DNA of 64,000 nucleotides, from assembly GCA_949317995.1 (NCBI GenBank), contig OX439050.1:55429777-55493776 (forward strand), in the 5' to 3' direction. The notes under the pieces are model-generated. The model made no database searches, was not told where the DNA came from, and was given only the letters and a program-made list of their open reading frames with translations. The first letter of the stretch is position 1, and each line of letters opens with the position of its first letter. The position numbers and the translations under genes were made by a program. Positions 24,909 to 37,249 of the stretch are shown one piece after another. This DNA comes from Acholoe squamosa (taxonomy: Eukaryota; Annelida; Polychaeta; Phyllodocida; Polynoidae).

Positions 24909-26640
24909 CTTACATGTATCCTTCAAAGTTAGCTTTGACCATGCTACTGATATCCACCTTATCATGTCATTGGCAATTTCAAAGAGAAATTCGTGACCTA
25001 TACATCGAAAACAATATCACCATGATCAAGAGAGAAATCTATCATAATACTTTCTAAAATTCTTCACACTTTGAACTCTTTTATCACATAACAAAGGCGA
25101 CTGATATAAGCTAATATATGCAGCTAATAATATGTGCATGTTCAAAGGCTTCTGATGAAATTTGTTCTCAAGACTAGAGGCTATTATGAGACACCGCATA
25201 GACATACCCCCAATGCTCCCTGTCACCATACTGTTGTGTATAACTTAGATACCTTTTAGCCTTTGGTCTATCCCGACCACTGTGTGTCTGTTGGGACTGC
25301 CCTACTTTACCTGGTGCCTCCATTAAGTACTGTGGACGCTAATCAATGTGGCTGAAAAAAAAAAAAACATGTTTTGGTTCAGGAGGGTAGTTCCTACTTC
25401 AATCTATCCCTAGCTACACCACTCAAACATCCCTGACACTTACTACTCTCAATCTGGTCACCCATTGTACATCACATATCCTAATTTGTACCACGATTTT
25501 GGCCTTACCAGTGTTTTTTCCTTATATCAAACGTTCATTATTTATAACGCCCTCATTCATTGTATCTGTGACTAATACCAACTTGTGCATCAATAACCCT
25601 TATATAAGCTCTTTAATCCATTGTGCCAACCCTCAATTTTAATCATTTACCTTAAATAAAGAAGAAATTCGAGTTGAGTCGACAGCTACTAGAAGGAAGC
25701 CATTCTGCCATATTGGGTTTCTTGTTTGTCAATACTCCGCCGAGAATAATATTCAATTTCCACCATTTATAGAGCATTTCTGTCCTCCACAGGTTAACAT
25801 AGCAAAGACTACACCTTCTTTTTACTGTTCCCATGTTTCAATAGAAGAAGTAAAGTCTATATTCCCTAAAAAATGGTGAAAATACGATGGTCCGTTTCGC
25901 CATGGCTTCGTCTCCCCACATCGGCAAGGTGAAGCACTCTAACTCAGAGAAGCTTTTAATACATGACATCAAATCCCACTCATGGTAGAAGTTTTTTTAT
26001 CAAGTTGTTTTGATCAGCATTCTATTGATTTTTTTATTGGTGGTTTATCGATTATTGATGGATAAATAGTGGTATAAAAGAAATAGGTCATAGATATGAG
26101 GCAAAAAGGTTTGTATATTAGAGAATATCTTTATGATATTTTTCCTCAATAAAAAGAAAAGCTATCATATAACCTTAGCTTTAATATCACCATACAAAAA
26201 ACCTTCAATCTGTAATGACAGGAACTCTGTATTAATTGGGAATGCCAATGGCTGAAATTCAACATAGTAAAAGTATGGTCAATCATATTGCACACAACTG
26301 ATGAAATACCCACCTTAAAGCACTGGTTTCATTGCTGTCAGGCGGGCAAGTTTGTGTTTATCCAATCAATTTTTGTCTGTAGTTTTGTCATATCATAAAT
26401 CAATAGATTAGTGGGAAATTGCCAACGGAATCCATGCTCAAGCAGTGGATCCACTGAATTAGTCATGTGTAATACAACCCACCCATACTATAATCAGATG
26501 TTCTAATTCTTAATTGGCAAATATCTGCCTAATCATATTAGCTTCAATATTTGCATACAATAAACCCTCTATCTGCTAATCTTTAATGACATACAGTAGA
26601 TCCATAAATTGGCCATGGAACAGAACGACATCATACATCA

Positions 26641-26955
26641 AACTAACCATGATATATATCAAAAAAAGGGTGACGCCTATATTAAGGTAGCAACTTTTGA
26701 AACAGATTGATATATCAGGAACTGGCCCTATTAGGCTGTTCTGACTTCAAAATGTGGTTATATTTGAGCTAATAAGTTCTGATGATGTTTTTTTAAACCA
26801 TTAACATTCTCTATAGGCTAGTTGTATGCTATCATATCCCTAGTACAGGGGCCTGTTTCAAAACCTCATATTAGGCAAATCTGTGTCCAAAGTTGCTATA
26901 TTGACAAATACAACACTAGGCAACTTGAATTATACAAACACTCGCACTAATAAAA
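26641..26955. other. Spacer between the A array and the LINE fragment
   Basis: AT-rich, no gene, no clear repeat match inside the window. Confidence 0.4.
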
Positions 26956-26957
26956 AA

Positions 26958-27288
26958 ACCTGACCGAGATTAGAGGTAAATTAGATGAGAATAATGAGAC
27001 ACTTACTACTGTCACAAACTCGATGAGCGCCAATGAAGACGCCATGGCCATGCAGACGTTGGTTCAAGAAGCACAGACTGTTATCTTGACATGACATTTC
27101 AATGCATTTGAGAAGCTCGTAAATGAAGCTGAGAAGAAAGTTTTGATTATAGAAGGCCTCAAAGATGATGATGGTGGTGAGGACTTGAGAAAGATCCTTA
27201 TTCAACTATTTACTGATAGAAAAGTAATGGTTTACTCTGTGATGCGAGATGGACCACACAGGCAGGAGGCTTTCCAGTCTCATGTGTA
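26958..27288 (+). pseudogene. LINE ORF1 fragment (coiled coil plus start of RNA-binding domain)
   Basis: The plus-strand frame reads TEIRGKLDENNETLTTVTNS, then ...ANEDAMAMQTLVQEAQ, then one stop near 27089, then FEKLVNEAEKKVLIIEGLKD and ...GEDLRKILIQLF. The first half is a coiled coil. The second matches the pattern 'KK-hydrophobic-LIxEGLxDE' followed by 'LRDLV..INDQLL' in the minus-strand LINE ORF1 at 38100-38300, so both are ORF1 remnants of related CR1/L2-group LINEs. It ends at a stop near 27286, just before the conserved beta-rich part, and no downstream ORF2 is recognisable. It is a short dead fragment. Confidence 0.6.
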
Positions 27289-29566
27289 ATGGGTACAAGT
27301 CTATTCTTACGTAGTGCACTCTCTAGTTCTCGGTTTGGATCTTCATCATATAAAACCTGCCTCTCGATGCTCTGTGCTTGGGGCTTAAAATCGTCTTATG
27401 TGAAATCCTTGTGTCAAAACAATCTGCTCTACCATATCCAATGTAGAGTTTAACGGTCTTTAAAATAGTGGGAATCTGACTTTTTCTGAAAAAAAGTCCT
27501 TATCATGACAAATACTGTTGTGTGTAGTTTTGTAACATGGTTATTCCACCTGATAGGAAATCGGGGGCAGAGCTGCCTTCAGGGAAGTTGACCAGGAGAC
27601 TGTCAAATATCATATCAAAAAGATATCCAGGCTGCAGCCCGGGGCTACTCTGGGGAATGACGGGGTCTATAAGATCAGACCTCCCCCTACATCATGTATT
27701 GTTACATATTCTCCATGACCATCGTCTCCGTAGACTGGAATATCTTTCAGTTTCAAGCAAATATCTCAAGGACTAATGACCTAATTGACCTGGAATACAC
27801 AATTACTTGTCTATAGGGAAAACAATAACACAGGCTAGAACCTTTTATAGATCACATCATAGCTATTTCATCTCCCTGAGAATCCACTTCACTGACCAAT
27901 GCTTTTTATCAACAGACTTGAAGTTAAATTAACCAAATAAGTAAATTGAGCCTTAAAGGATCTACAGGATATGATCTTCAAAATTCCTCCCAAGCTTTGC
28001 TGGTAACAGCAGTCAAAATGATTACACAATTGGATTTCTGGGACATTTTCTGAGAGTAAGAAATATCATGTACTGTACTTAGTCAGACTAGTACATCATC
28101 CTAGATTCCTAACACTAGACATGGTCATTCATATATCATGGAGTTAGAGGCTCGAGGTGTGCCTCTGAGGTCCCCAACAGGCCATCCTGTCCTCCTCGTG
28201 ACAGAATCATGTCCTAACTGTCAGAGACACTCTGCAGAAGAGATGGAATATTATATTAGGCAATGTAGGAAAAGCGATATAGCTGTCAAGATGACTGCAA
28301 CAAACTCTCTGTATTCTCAAGTCATGTTGGTTGGCACATCTTACCATACAACTTTATCCTTCATCAAAATTTTATGTTCTTATCCACTTCACAAAGGTAG
28401 CAAAAACATTATGGATATATCTGATATCTAAAACAACACATGGTTAGTTATATAGTTCAAAAGGTGGGGCAAATAAGATTGATAGTTTGATTTAACGTTC
28501 GATCACTTCATATTGGATCACAAATGGGTAGATCATGACTTTGTTTGAACACATATGTTGCAAATTTGTGAGATTTGGTTCTAAAGACTAATGTAAATGA
28601 AATGAGAAAGTCAGTGAATGAGTCTGATGAAATAATAGCAAGTATGTTGACTGCTATTAGTTATTGGCAGCAGACAGAGCTGAAAAATACTGACATCAGT
28701 CTTAATTACTGACGGACTTGGAGACTTCAGCTATGGACTCAAAAGGAGCAGGATGAGAGATACAATTAAGTTCATCCTATGAGGGAGGTCTGCAGTAACA
28801 GAGCCTTTGCTTAATAAAAGGGGCACAAAACTCTTTTCCTGAAGTCGTACAGCCCCTTGTTAAAAAGGAATGACTCAAACTTTGATTAATCCAATTTGTT
28901 TTACCAGACAGAAAGCACTGCATAATACCATTGGCCACAGTTGCAGTCTCAGACCTAGACCAGATCAGATGACCGGAAAAAAAGAATGATTCCATCTGTT
29001 TCATTTACTACACCAGGGTGGCTCTATTTCTCAATGTAATAAATGCCCCCCGAGATTGTGGAGGACACCTCTTACAGCATAAAACAACCTATAGATAGTT
29101 ATTATATGGGCTAGGTTTCCTATCAATATCTTTTTTGTTAACACAACTGCTCTATCTTTACGAGCTCACCCTTGTGGGGGAGAGCTTTTGGGTAAAAGCA
29201 GTAAATTTCATGTGAAGCACTGAGACTGAACGAGCTCTTATTTCTTCACCACTCCTAAACCAATGTATAGTGCTTCATGCAAGGAAGAAGTAGGAAGACC
29301 AAAAATGTGAAAGAAAAAATGAATATAACCTCAGCTACCAAGTAAGGTGTCCTTTGAGAGATGCCCCCCCCCCTCATGAAGACTAGGCATACTTGTCTAT
29401 CCAACGTTTTAGTCTATTTATGTATCTGGGAGAGAGTGTGATGACCACAAACAATACTCTTGTGTCACCTATGTATCTACACAAGCACTGATTAAACCAA
29501 GTCATCTTCCCGGTTACCTAGATGCCTTACACTGGCAGACATATAAATCAAAGGGTTTAATGTCTT

Positions 29567-30165
29567 GGCATGCCATACCCTTCAGTGATGGTTAGATGCA
29601 GGGTTGGCATGTCATACCCTACCCTTCAGTGATGGTTAGATTCAGGGTTGGCATGCCATACCCTTCAGTGATGGTTATAAATTCAGGGTTGGCATGCCAT
29701 ACCATACCCTTCAGTGATGGTTAGATTCAGGGTTGGCATACCCTACCCTTCAGTGATGGTTAGATTCAGGGTTGGCATGCCATACTCTACCCTTCAGTGG
29801 TGGTTAGATTCAGGGTTGGCATGCCATACTCTACCCTTCAGTGATGGTTAGATTCAGGGTTGGCATGCCATACTCTACCCTTCAGTGATGGTTAGATTCA
29901 GGGTTGGCATGCTGTACCATACCCTTCAGTGATGGTTAGATTCAGGGTTGGCATGCCATACCATACCCTTCAGTGATGGTTAGATGCAGGGTTGGCATGC
30001 CATACCATACCCTTCAGTGATGGTTAGATGCAGGGTTGGCATGCCATACCATACCCTTCAGTAATGGTTAGATGCAGGGTTGGCATGCCATACCATACCC
30101 TTCAGTGATGGTTAGATTCATGGTTGGTATGCCATACCATACCCTTCAGTGATGGTTAGATTCAT
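29567..30165. repeat. Tandem satellite, about 44-bp unit, about 14 copies
   Basis: Each unit has cccttcagtgatggttagat, then t/gcagggttggcatgccata, then a short variable linker (ccata, ccta or ctcta). About fourteen 'ttcagtgatggtta' cores are countable, with one or two changes between units. The paralogous B stretch between 44530 and 44985 lacks it, so it expanded after the duplication. Confidence 0.95.
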
Positions 30166-32109
30166 GAGTCTAATTGTAGGAATCTAAGTTTTGGTAGAAC
30201 ATTTGTTAAGTAAGATTGATGTATCTTGATGGATATATATGTAATTAGATTTCCAGCAATGGGGCTTATTAATCAACACTGAAGGCCACAGAACAACAGG
30301 CTGATGGGCACACAACTTGGAAAAGCACATATAGTCAGACCCCTTCCTCACCTTAGCATTGCTGTTGACAGTTTAGAGTGAAAACTTTAGGCCAGTTCTC
30401 CTTTACTTTGGCACCTGTATGCGTGTTCATAAAATACATCTGGAATGGCAAATCCTGTGAAGACTTATAATATCATGTAGCTTGGCAGAAAGTATTTAGT
30501 AGTGCGTAGTGTGTATTCAATGAAAATATGGTACAGAAAGTATGGTGGACGTGTGGAGGGGGCATGACGTTGCTTAGAGTGGATAGTACAGGCCATGGGC
30601 CACTCTTCTAGAAGCAGGGTTACTCAAGACATTTCCCCAAGAGCAGCGGAAAGGGTCAAACAGACAGTCTTAATACAGAAATAGTTCCTTAAATGTCCTA
30701 TATTCATAACTGTGATATGTAGTCCAGTTTGCAGCTGAGGCTATCACAGTTAATGTCTGTTTCCATCTATTTCCTAACATCACATATCTAATGCAGAAGG
30801 TCTCCACAGGTGAGAACCAGATCCTGTTCCCTAGAGGACAGAATAAGTAGACCCATGGGGGACGTCAGGGACATGCCCCACACCTAATACTGTAGGAGAC
30901 ATTGATGTGTTTGGTCACCTTGTCTCATCTTATATAGGCCCTGAAACAGCTTGTTCAGTCAGAAGAATCTCACCAATATTCCATCGCAGTATCTGAAGTG
31001 ATCTTTGGTCTCCAGGTAGGAATGCCTGTCAATAATGGATAATGTGTGTCATTCATGGACATTTAAAGACAATGCGGTTCTCTTCAGTGAGTCTTTGTTG
31101 CTTGAAAGGGTTATTGAATTGGTATAATTGAATTAAAGCTGATGAAAGTCAGATACACATATCATTAGCAAGTACAACTACACCTCCCAGTCTGGGAAGA
31201 TCAAAGTATAATTGTATTACAAATATTGAGCTGTCTGTGTTGCTTGCAATATCAATCAAGGTAATTACACAGTTGCTTTGCAATGCCTGATTACAGGAAA
31301 TATTCTTTGAGCAATGGATACCATATACTTTACTTAGAATCTTGACACTACACAGGGTCATCCTACACACGGCCATCCGAACTGAAAAGAATAACTGGTG
31401 AATCTACCAGGGCTCCCCGTGAAACTGAACAGCAAACCACTAAAATTGTTTTGCAATGGATCAGTGTTAATTGTTACAAAAAATGGCAGTACAGTGGTGC
31501 AAAGATCTCTTTGAAAATAACTTTGACACGAGGATTCTGTTGTTATGTAGACAATGTTTTACTGTGCATATAATTATCATGGAGTTGAGATGTGCCTCTG
31601 AGGTCCCCAAGTAGTAATCCTGGCCTCCTGGAAACTGAATAAAATTGCTGAAGCCCCAGTTCATAATGAAACACATCAGTTACCAAGACTCATATGGAGC
31701 ATGCACAATTCATTGTTTGGTTTCACTTTTCTTTGCAGATTCCATTTTGTCCAGTGATGTCTTCATTCTATGTTTTACTTTAACTAGTTAAATTAAGGAG
31801 GACCTTTCTTACAGAATATTGACAGGTGCCTTTCAGAAGGATATTTAATTTTGATTTACAAATACAATGATACCACACCACCCAAATCTTCCTTGACATC
31901 AGATGGTAATATTTGAGACTTGCAGACAGTAATAAAAGCCGAATGTTGCATTAAAACAATCTCTGAAATACCCATCAATATAACATATGGGTATTGAATT
32001 TGATGTACAAATTGACAATGGGGTTCATAGGTTCACCAGGACACCTATTGTAAATAATAGCAGAGGTAAGTGGGCAGACTAGCTGCAATATTTGGTTCAT
32101 GACGAGAGC

Positions 32110-32365
32110 TTATATGTAGACAAAGGTTCACTTGTATTGGATCTGACCCAGGGTCATCTGAGGACGTGAGGCCATGTGAGATAACCCTCAGTCATACCCA
32201 ATAATAGTGAACCTTTTTATTTATTTCCATGTTATCTTTTGAGATTTAACTCTTTTGAGAGTCCATAAAAAGAGTTCTTTTATGGCTATTGTGGGCGGTG
32301 TAACTGGGTGTGAGATACAAACTAGGGTTATCTCATAGGGGACGTGAGATACGGAGCTCATAGGT
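32110..32365. repeat. Nested inverted repeats, probable MITE remnant
   Basis: 'aaaggttcacttgtattgg' near 32124 faces 'ccaataatagtgaacctttt' near 32199. 'tgtgagataaccct' near 32176 faces 'agggttatctcata' near 32323. The words 'ggttcac...' recall the arms of the palindromic-tail element at 57311. No ORF. Confidence 0.5.
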
Positions 32366-32772
32366 TAAACCTATGGGCTGTTCATATTTCACTGTTTCCA
32401 ACATGAAAAAAACACAGACTTCCAACTCAGGATTTGTATGCCACTTGAACTTCCAAAGGCAAATTCCTTCAAAAGGGCCGGCCACACGTGTCTATTTAAA
32501 GTTTTAACTTATCTAGGTATCAGAGAAACAAAGTGATGAACACAACCAATACTATTGTGTCACAATCATGTATTAATACTAAGGAAATCAAGCTATCCTT
32601 CCCATAAAGGTTTACGCCATAAATCATTCCTAACCAAACATTTTTATCTCTACACATATTGTTACCAGAGATGATGCCTAGCTGTCTCACATAGATTTGT
32701 GAGATGTAAATTAAGGCGAGGCAAAAACAAAGCTGCAGTGACTTCATTAATGAATGTCGTTTTAATAGCATA

Positions 32773-32981
32773 CCCAGCAAATTGTCGTGAGTCCTCGTCA
32801 ACCTCACACATGTCGCTAGATGGAACACAACATCGTTATAGCACAAGATCACCAGGAATAGCAATTGCTATGCCACGTGAGTCTAACACATAGTGGTGAA
32901 AGATGATGGAATGAGTTATCACTCAAAAAGGAGTCACCATTGATGACCAATCATGGCGACAGATGACGACAATTTGCTGGG
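32773..32981. mobile_element. TA-flanked MITE (Tc1/mariner-like ends)
   Basis: TIR CCCAGCAAATTGTCGT at the left and ACGACAATTTGCTGGG at the right, a perfect 16-bp pair flanked by TA on both sides (32771-32772 and 32982-32983). The empty site is preserved in the paralogous blocks at about 55270 and 63300 ('ttaatag-atatgttcc-agggtatgta'). The 209-bp interior has no transposase and contains 'agcacaagatcaccaggaat', related to the minisatellite at 10425. TA duplication fits the IS630/Tc1/mariner superfamily. Confidence 0.85.
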
Positions 32982-33902
32982 TATGTTCCCAGGGTACTGG
33001 TATGTATCTGATGACTATCTATATGCATAGATGCAAAAAAAACACATGCATATTCACTGTAATACAATACAGATTTGTCTCATGTGAGATAACTGTAAGT
33101 CGATATAAAACCTGTATAAGAGAGCCCTCTGAAAAGTGCAAAGGAAAAGCAAAAAAGGACTGCACTATACATCAATATAAAACCTATCAAACCATACCTA
33201 TTATAGTCATCTGTTGGTTGGATAGATATAATGGTTGACTGGTTGGTGTTAAGAACTGCAGGTTTTCTTGGGAGTTTAAGTCTAACCGTTAGGACAAATG
33301 CCTTAGACTTTTTCACTAACTGCATAGACATTTTGAAATGGTTAGTGTAAACTCCACATAGATTAAGACACTCAGAACAGAGTCTCTCCATTTGAGAAGC
33401 AAGTTCAATGCTTCATTTCTATTTACAACACTCAGTTTTTTTTGGTTTGAATTCACTTTATTTGTCTTAGTACTTTGCAGTACAATTGTGAAGGTAGAAG
33501 CAATACATTCTCAATCACAAATTTCTCGCAATCAATGAGTTGATCTACTAGAGAGTGACATGTACTTTTTATTAGGTGATAATATGAAATATATGTCAAA
33601 GCAATGGATTTCAACAATCACACAACAAGAGATACAATTGAAACCATATCATGGAATAGGAGAACATAAATAGTAAATTTAGAACAAAAAGAATGCAGAG
33701 GACCTCATCCCACTATAGCATGTATGGGTTGGTACTTCTGGTCCTACCTGACTTATATAAGTATATGAAACACATGACACATATTATAAATACAGTTTTT
33801 TAGTGACCTATGGGGTGGTACAGGCTAATTGACTGAACAAAGGGCTCTATCACCATGAAAATTCAATAAACCACATACGCACATGGTAATAATAGTAGTT
33901 GG

Positions 33903-36889
33903 TCAGTCCTCATCATAAGGCAGTAAACTTTTCAAAGGAGACAATGTATCATTTTTAAACTTTGGAAATTCAACGGTTTTCCTTCTATCCTTAGATAAGG
34001 AGTTCCAAGTGATAGCACCATGGAATTCAACACTTCTAGCATTGGATAAGCAATTTGGGGTAATAGTCTTAACAGTAGGGGCATCATGTAGGCGAGAAGC
34101 AATATTCCTCGTATCTCTATATGTATCACACCTCGACCTGTTGTACATATAATTCACTAAGTGAGCAAACCTTCTATCTTCCAACAAGTTTACACCGGTA
34201 GTGTTATGTACATAATTTGTATTGGTTAAGTGTGGAACCTTAAGACAGACCTTCAGACATCTATTTTGAGCATATTGAAGGGGATCCAGATGCTTGTCAT
34301 AGGTTGTCATGAAACAAATGTCACCATATAGGGTAAAATAGTTAAATTTGAACGGCCAGTTTGCTGTCCAAATATCTCCTTAGTAAACAGAGTTTATAAG
34401 TCTCATATGCTATGGTTTTAACTTGGTTATTCAAATGTAAATTATAGTGCAGAAGGGGATCCAAGGTTACGCCTAAATATTTATAACTGGGTACCAATTG
34501 AAGTAATTGGTCATTGAGCCTGATTTTAGCTGTAAGCATATTCAGTCTTCTTGTACTTGAGGAAAAGAACATCATTTTTGTTTTAGTAACATTAATAGAA
34601 AGTTTGTTTTGGATACACCAGGTCTCATATGCCTCACTTTGTAAGTATGCCTTAGATGTTTTGGGACAGTTTTGGGATGAATATATGACAGTGTTGTCAG
34701 TGTATAATCTAACATTACAATTTTTCACACATTTGATAACATCATTAACATAAATGAAAAAGAAAAGAGGGTCCAATATGGAACCCTGAGGGACACCACA
34801 GACCACTTTTTCTCTGCCTGAAAGTATTCCATTTGCAAAGGTAGTTTGATATATGTTGTGTAAATAATTTTCAAATCAATGGTAGGTATTTGAGCATATA
34901 CCATAATGATGAATTTTAGTTAGAAGGACAGAGTGATCTACCTTGTCAAATGCTTTCCTCAGGTCAATAAAAGCAGCTACTGTTGAATTACCTACATTTA
35001 AGTTACTTTTAATATCATCTGTAAACCTAGCCAGCATATCTACTGTGCTGAAATCCGATCTGAAACCTCCTTGTTTTGGTGTAAGTATATTTTCTTTAAT
35101 TAAAAAGCCATATACACGATTATGCACATCTTTTCCAGTGACTTACAAGGTAAAGGTAAAAGCGAAATAGGCATATAGTTATTCACAAGTTTAGGATCAC
35201 CCACCTTAGAGATGGGGGTGACTTTGGAAATTTTCCATGATTCGGGAATGCAATTTTGTGTAAAGGGCATATTAAATACTTTAACCAGTTTGGAGGGAGC
35301 ATGCTTGACTACAGTTTTCAATACAGTACTAGAAATGTTTTCAACTGCTGAGGATGTGATTGTGTTAATATTGTATACCAATTTAGCTACCTCTTGAACA
35401 TTAGTAACAATGTTATCAATTTGATTTAGTACACACTCATCATAGGGCTTCCAGGGTATATATAATTTTTTTTTGCACGTAAGGGACCGATGTTGGCAAA
35501 ATATTGATTAATAAAGTCAGGAACTTTCATCAACAAAGACATTGTTATTTTCATGATCCACCAGAGAAATTTTGTTTGAACGATTTGGATGGCCAGGCAA
35601 CAGACTATTTATTATTTTCCAGAATTTTTTATGGTTATTTTTATAAATTTCCAGTTGTTCCTTGAAGAAATCTTTCCTAACTTTATCAATAATCTTATTA
35701 GCTTTATTAATCCTTTACCCAGCTGTGACCAAGCACCAGACCCTCCAGCCTGAGGGTTGGTAGCAGCAATGTAGGTCAACACCTGACAAGTAACACACTA
35801 GTATTGGATTAGCAGTGGCTCCACCTGAGTATCAATACCGGTAACAATAAATGTTCCCTTACATTTCGAGATTTACCAGAATTTTCCCAATCTTCTGCAT
35901 TGTCTGAATGCCTTGCCTTCCAAAGTTTAGCATTTCTCATAGACATTTTGGGTCATCCACACGTCTCTATATTTTTTAACCAAGAACTTATGTCCCAGAC
36001 AATGTTTGTCTAGGACTTTTCTTACAGCTGTTTCAATATGTTTCCAAGCACAATTAATATCATTGGTACGATCAAACTTGGTCCAGTAATAGGCATCAAA
36101 TTCCTTTAACAATGTTTCATTATCAAGTTTTGAGTATGACCTACCGGTAATATAAACCTTTTCAGTTTTAGTTTTCCATTTTTTTCTTACTAAAAATACA
36201 GGAAGATTGTCAGTTATAGAGTTGTTACACACACCAGTATAGATACAGTTTCTTCTTAAGCTGGTAAAAATTAAATCCAGAATAGCCTTTTTGCACGTAC
36301 CAACCTTAATTTCTTGGTTCAAGCCCATACCTTTCATTTTATTCAGTAAGTTATGAACAATATCACTGTCTTCGATAAAAGTTGAAACCACCCATAGCTA
36401 TTGTTTCATATTGGTCTCTATCATCTACCGTTTAGACCGCCTCAGTTAGAGCTTCAATAAAATGAAGTTTAGAGCCATCAGGAGGCCTATATATATATTA
36501 AACAATAAGATAGGTTTCATGTGTTCTTCTGCAATAATAATACAATGAAGTTCAATATCAGCATCAAAGCGAAAAAGTGTAGAAAACATATTATAATCAT
36601 ATTTAATTACATGTTTAATATAAATACAAACACCGCCACCAATTTTAATGTTCCCTTTTTTTATCCAAAACCTGCCTATCAAGCCTTTAACGCATTAACC
36701 AGAGCATTGATAATCGGTTTCATTGTCTTCACTCTTAAACCATGTTTCAGAGAAAGTAAAGACTTCAATATTTACAGGAAATATTTCAGCACATATGCTA
36801 CCATAATTACATTTGATACTACTAGCATTTATATGCATAAAGCGCAGTCCCTTGGTGCTTTCCAAGTCATTCAATGAAATGTGTTGCAT
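33903..36889 (-). pseudogene. LINE ORF2: AP endonuclease plus reverse transcriptase
   Basis: Read on the minus strand. The endonuclease begins with GLRFMHINASSI and IEVFTFSETWFKSE (36889-36695), continues in another frame with GGGVCIYIKH (near 36620) and then DLIFTSLRRN and NNSITDNLPVF (36391-36190), equivalent to the ITDHLPVF-type motif. The RT follows: IPESWKISKVTPISKVGDPK and NNYMPISLLP (35381-35130), QGGFRSDFSTVDML, AAFIDLRKAFDKVDH (35127-34890), GVPQGSILDPLFFFIYVNDV (34800), LYTDNTVIYSS where active enzymes have YADD, KLSINVTKTKMMFF, and YKYLGVTLD. The C-terminal part is at 34310-33903 (NRCLKVCLKVPHL...TWNSLSKDRRK...). Broken into at least six open stretches by frame changes. The YTDN replacement alone should abolish polymerase activity. 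Confidence 0.9.
35718..35855. other. Foreign insertion inside LINE ORF2
   Basis: Between the endonuclease end (...WENSGKSRNV) and the segment leading to the RT (IDKVRKDFFKEQLEIYKNNH) about 138 bp do not read as LINE. They contain 'ccctccagcctgagggttgg' and GC-richer words. Length and position suggest a small mobile element or a filler insertion; no clear terminal repeats. Confidence 0.45.
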
Positions 36890-37014
36890 GAAACAGATAA
36901 CCAGTCAACATACATCACAGAGCAGTACCCACAGTCAATGACACCACCAGAGCCCCCCCCCCCCAGGCCCCATATAAGTTGCTCAAATTTAATACCACAA
37001 AAGGGGCATAGGCC

Positions 37015-37200
37015 TTAGTGCCGCACCCTATAACGGTATAATATATCTTCATCGCTAGAAACAAGTGGCTCAACTACTGCAGCACACAGCAGTTTAACAA
37101 CAGGATTATACCATGCAGAACGGTCAAATAACCCTATAGATGGATCATCCTGAGTCAACTTATTATCAATTATAATAGTAATGGAAAATTGACAAGTGGG
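37015..37200 (-). other. Open stretch between ORF1 and ORF2 of the LINE
   Basis: On the minus strand a frame reads TIIIDNKLTQDDPSIGLFDR and on to SSDEDILYRYRVRH, then stops at 37015. It has no known domain. It may be an N-terminal extension of ORF2 or a separate small ORF of the source element. Confidence 0.35.
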
Positions 37201-37249
37201 TTCATAGCAGTTACATCAGATTACACAAACACCACAAAGTACAAGAGGT

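Larger units (their letters stand above)
19590..26640. repeat. Unit A, copy 3 (non-coding, several insertions)
   Basis: Matches A1 from its left end (19590-19960 to about 270-640) to its right part (26140-26600 to 6120-6460). No conserved gene. Relative to A1/A2 it carries extra DNA at about 20870-21060 (promoter-like insert), about 21663-22090, about 22140-22265 and 24221-24908. The insertions therefore postdate the unit duplication or were lost from the other copies. Confidence 0.65.
27500..33240. repeat. B array, first part (non-coding repeated blocks)
   Basis: Recurrent blocks with no convincing gene. Block 'atgaagttagagg...tgtgcctctgaggtcccca' at 28136, 31578, 43270 and 53505. Block 'atatctaatgcagagggtct' at 30790, 39860, 42600, 52560, 56310 and 62530. 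Block 'gatagtgattatatggg' at 29086 and 44340. Block 'ggtatcagagacacaacgtg' at 29420, 32515 and 54537. Block 'atcaacactgaaggccacag' at 30255 and 44995. Block 'gtatgtatctgatgactatc' at 33000, 55290 and 63310. The frames at 28138-28431 and 43271-43471 look alike (both keep EYY-RQCRK-DI-VK), but the copies at 31578 and 53505 do not keep the frame, so I treat them as non-coding. Confidence 0.65.

Noticed and set aside
28138-28431. Two similar plus-strand frames (here and 43271-43471) sharing EYY-RQCRK-DI-VK
   Set aside because: The other two copies of this B block (31578, 53505) do not keep the frame, the two peptides differ by many non-conservative changes, and the N-terminal halves align only as DNA. 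A repeated non-coding block explains it.
29581-30165. CRISPR-like array
   Set aside because: Units are contiguous with near-identical 'spacers'; this is a eukaryotic tandem satellite.
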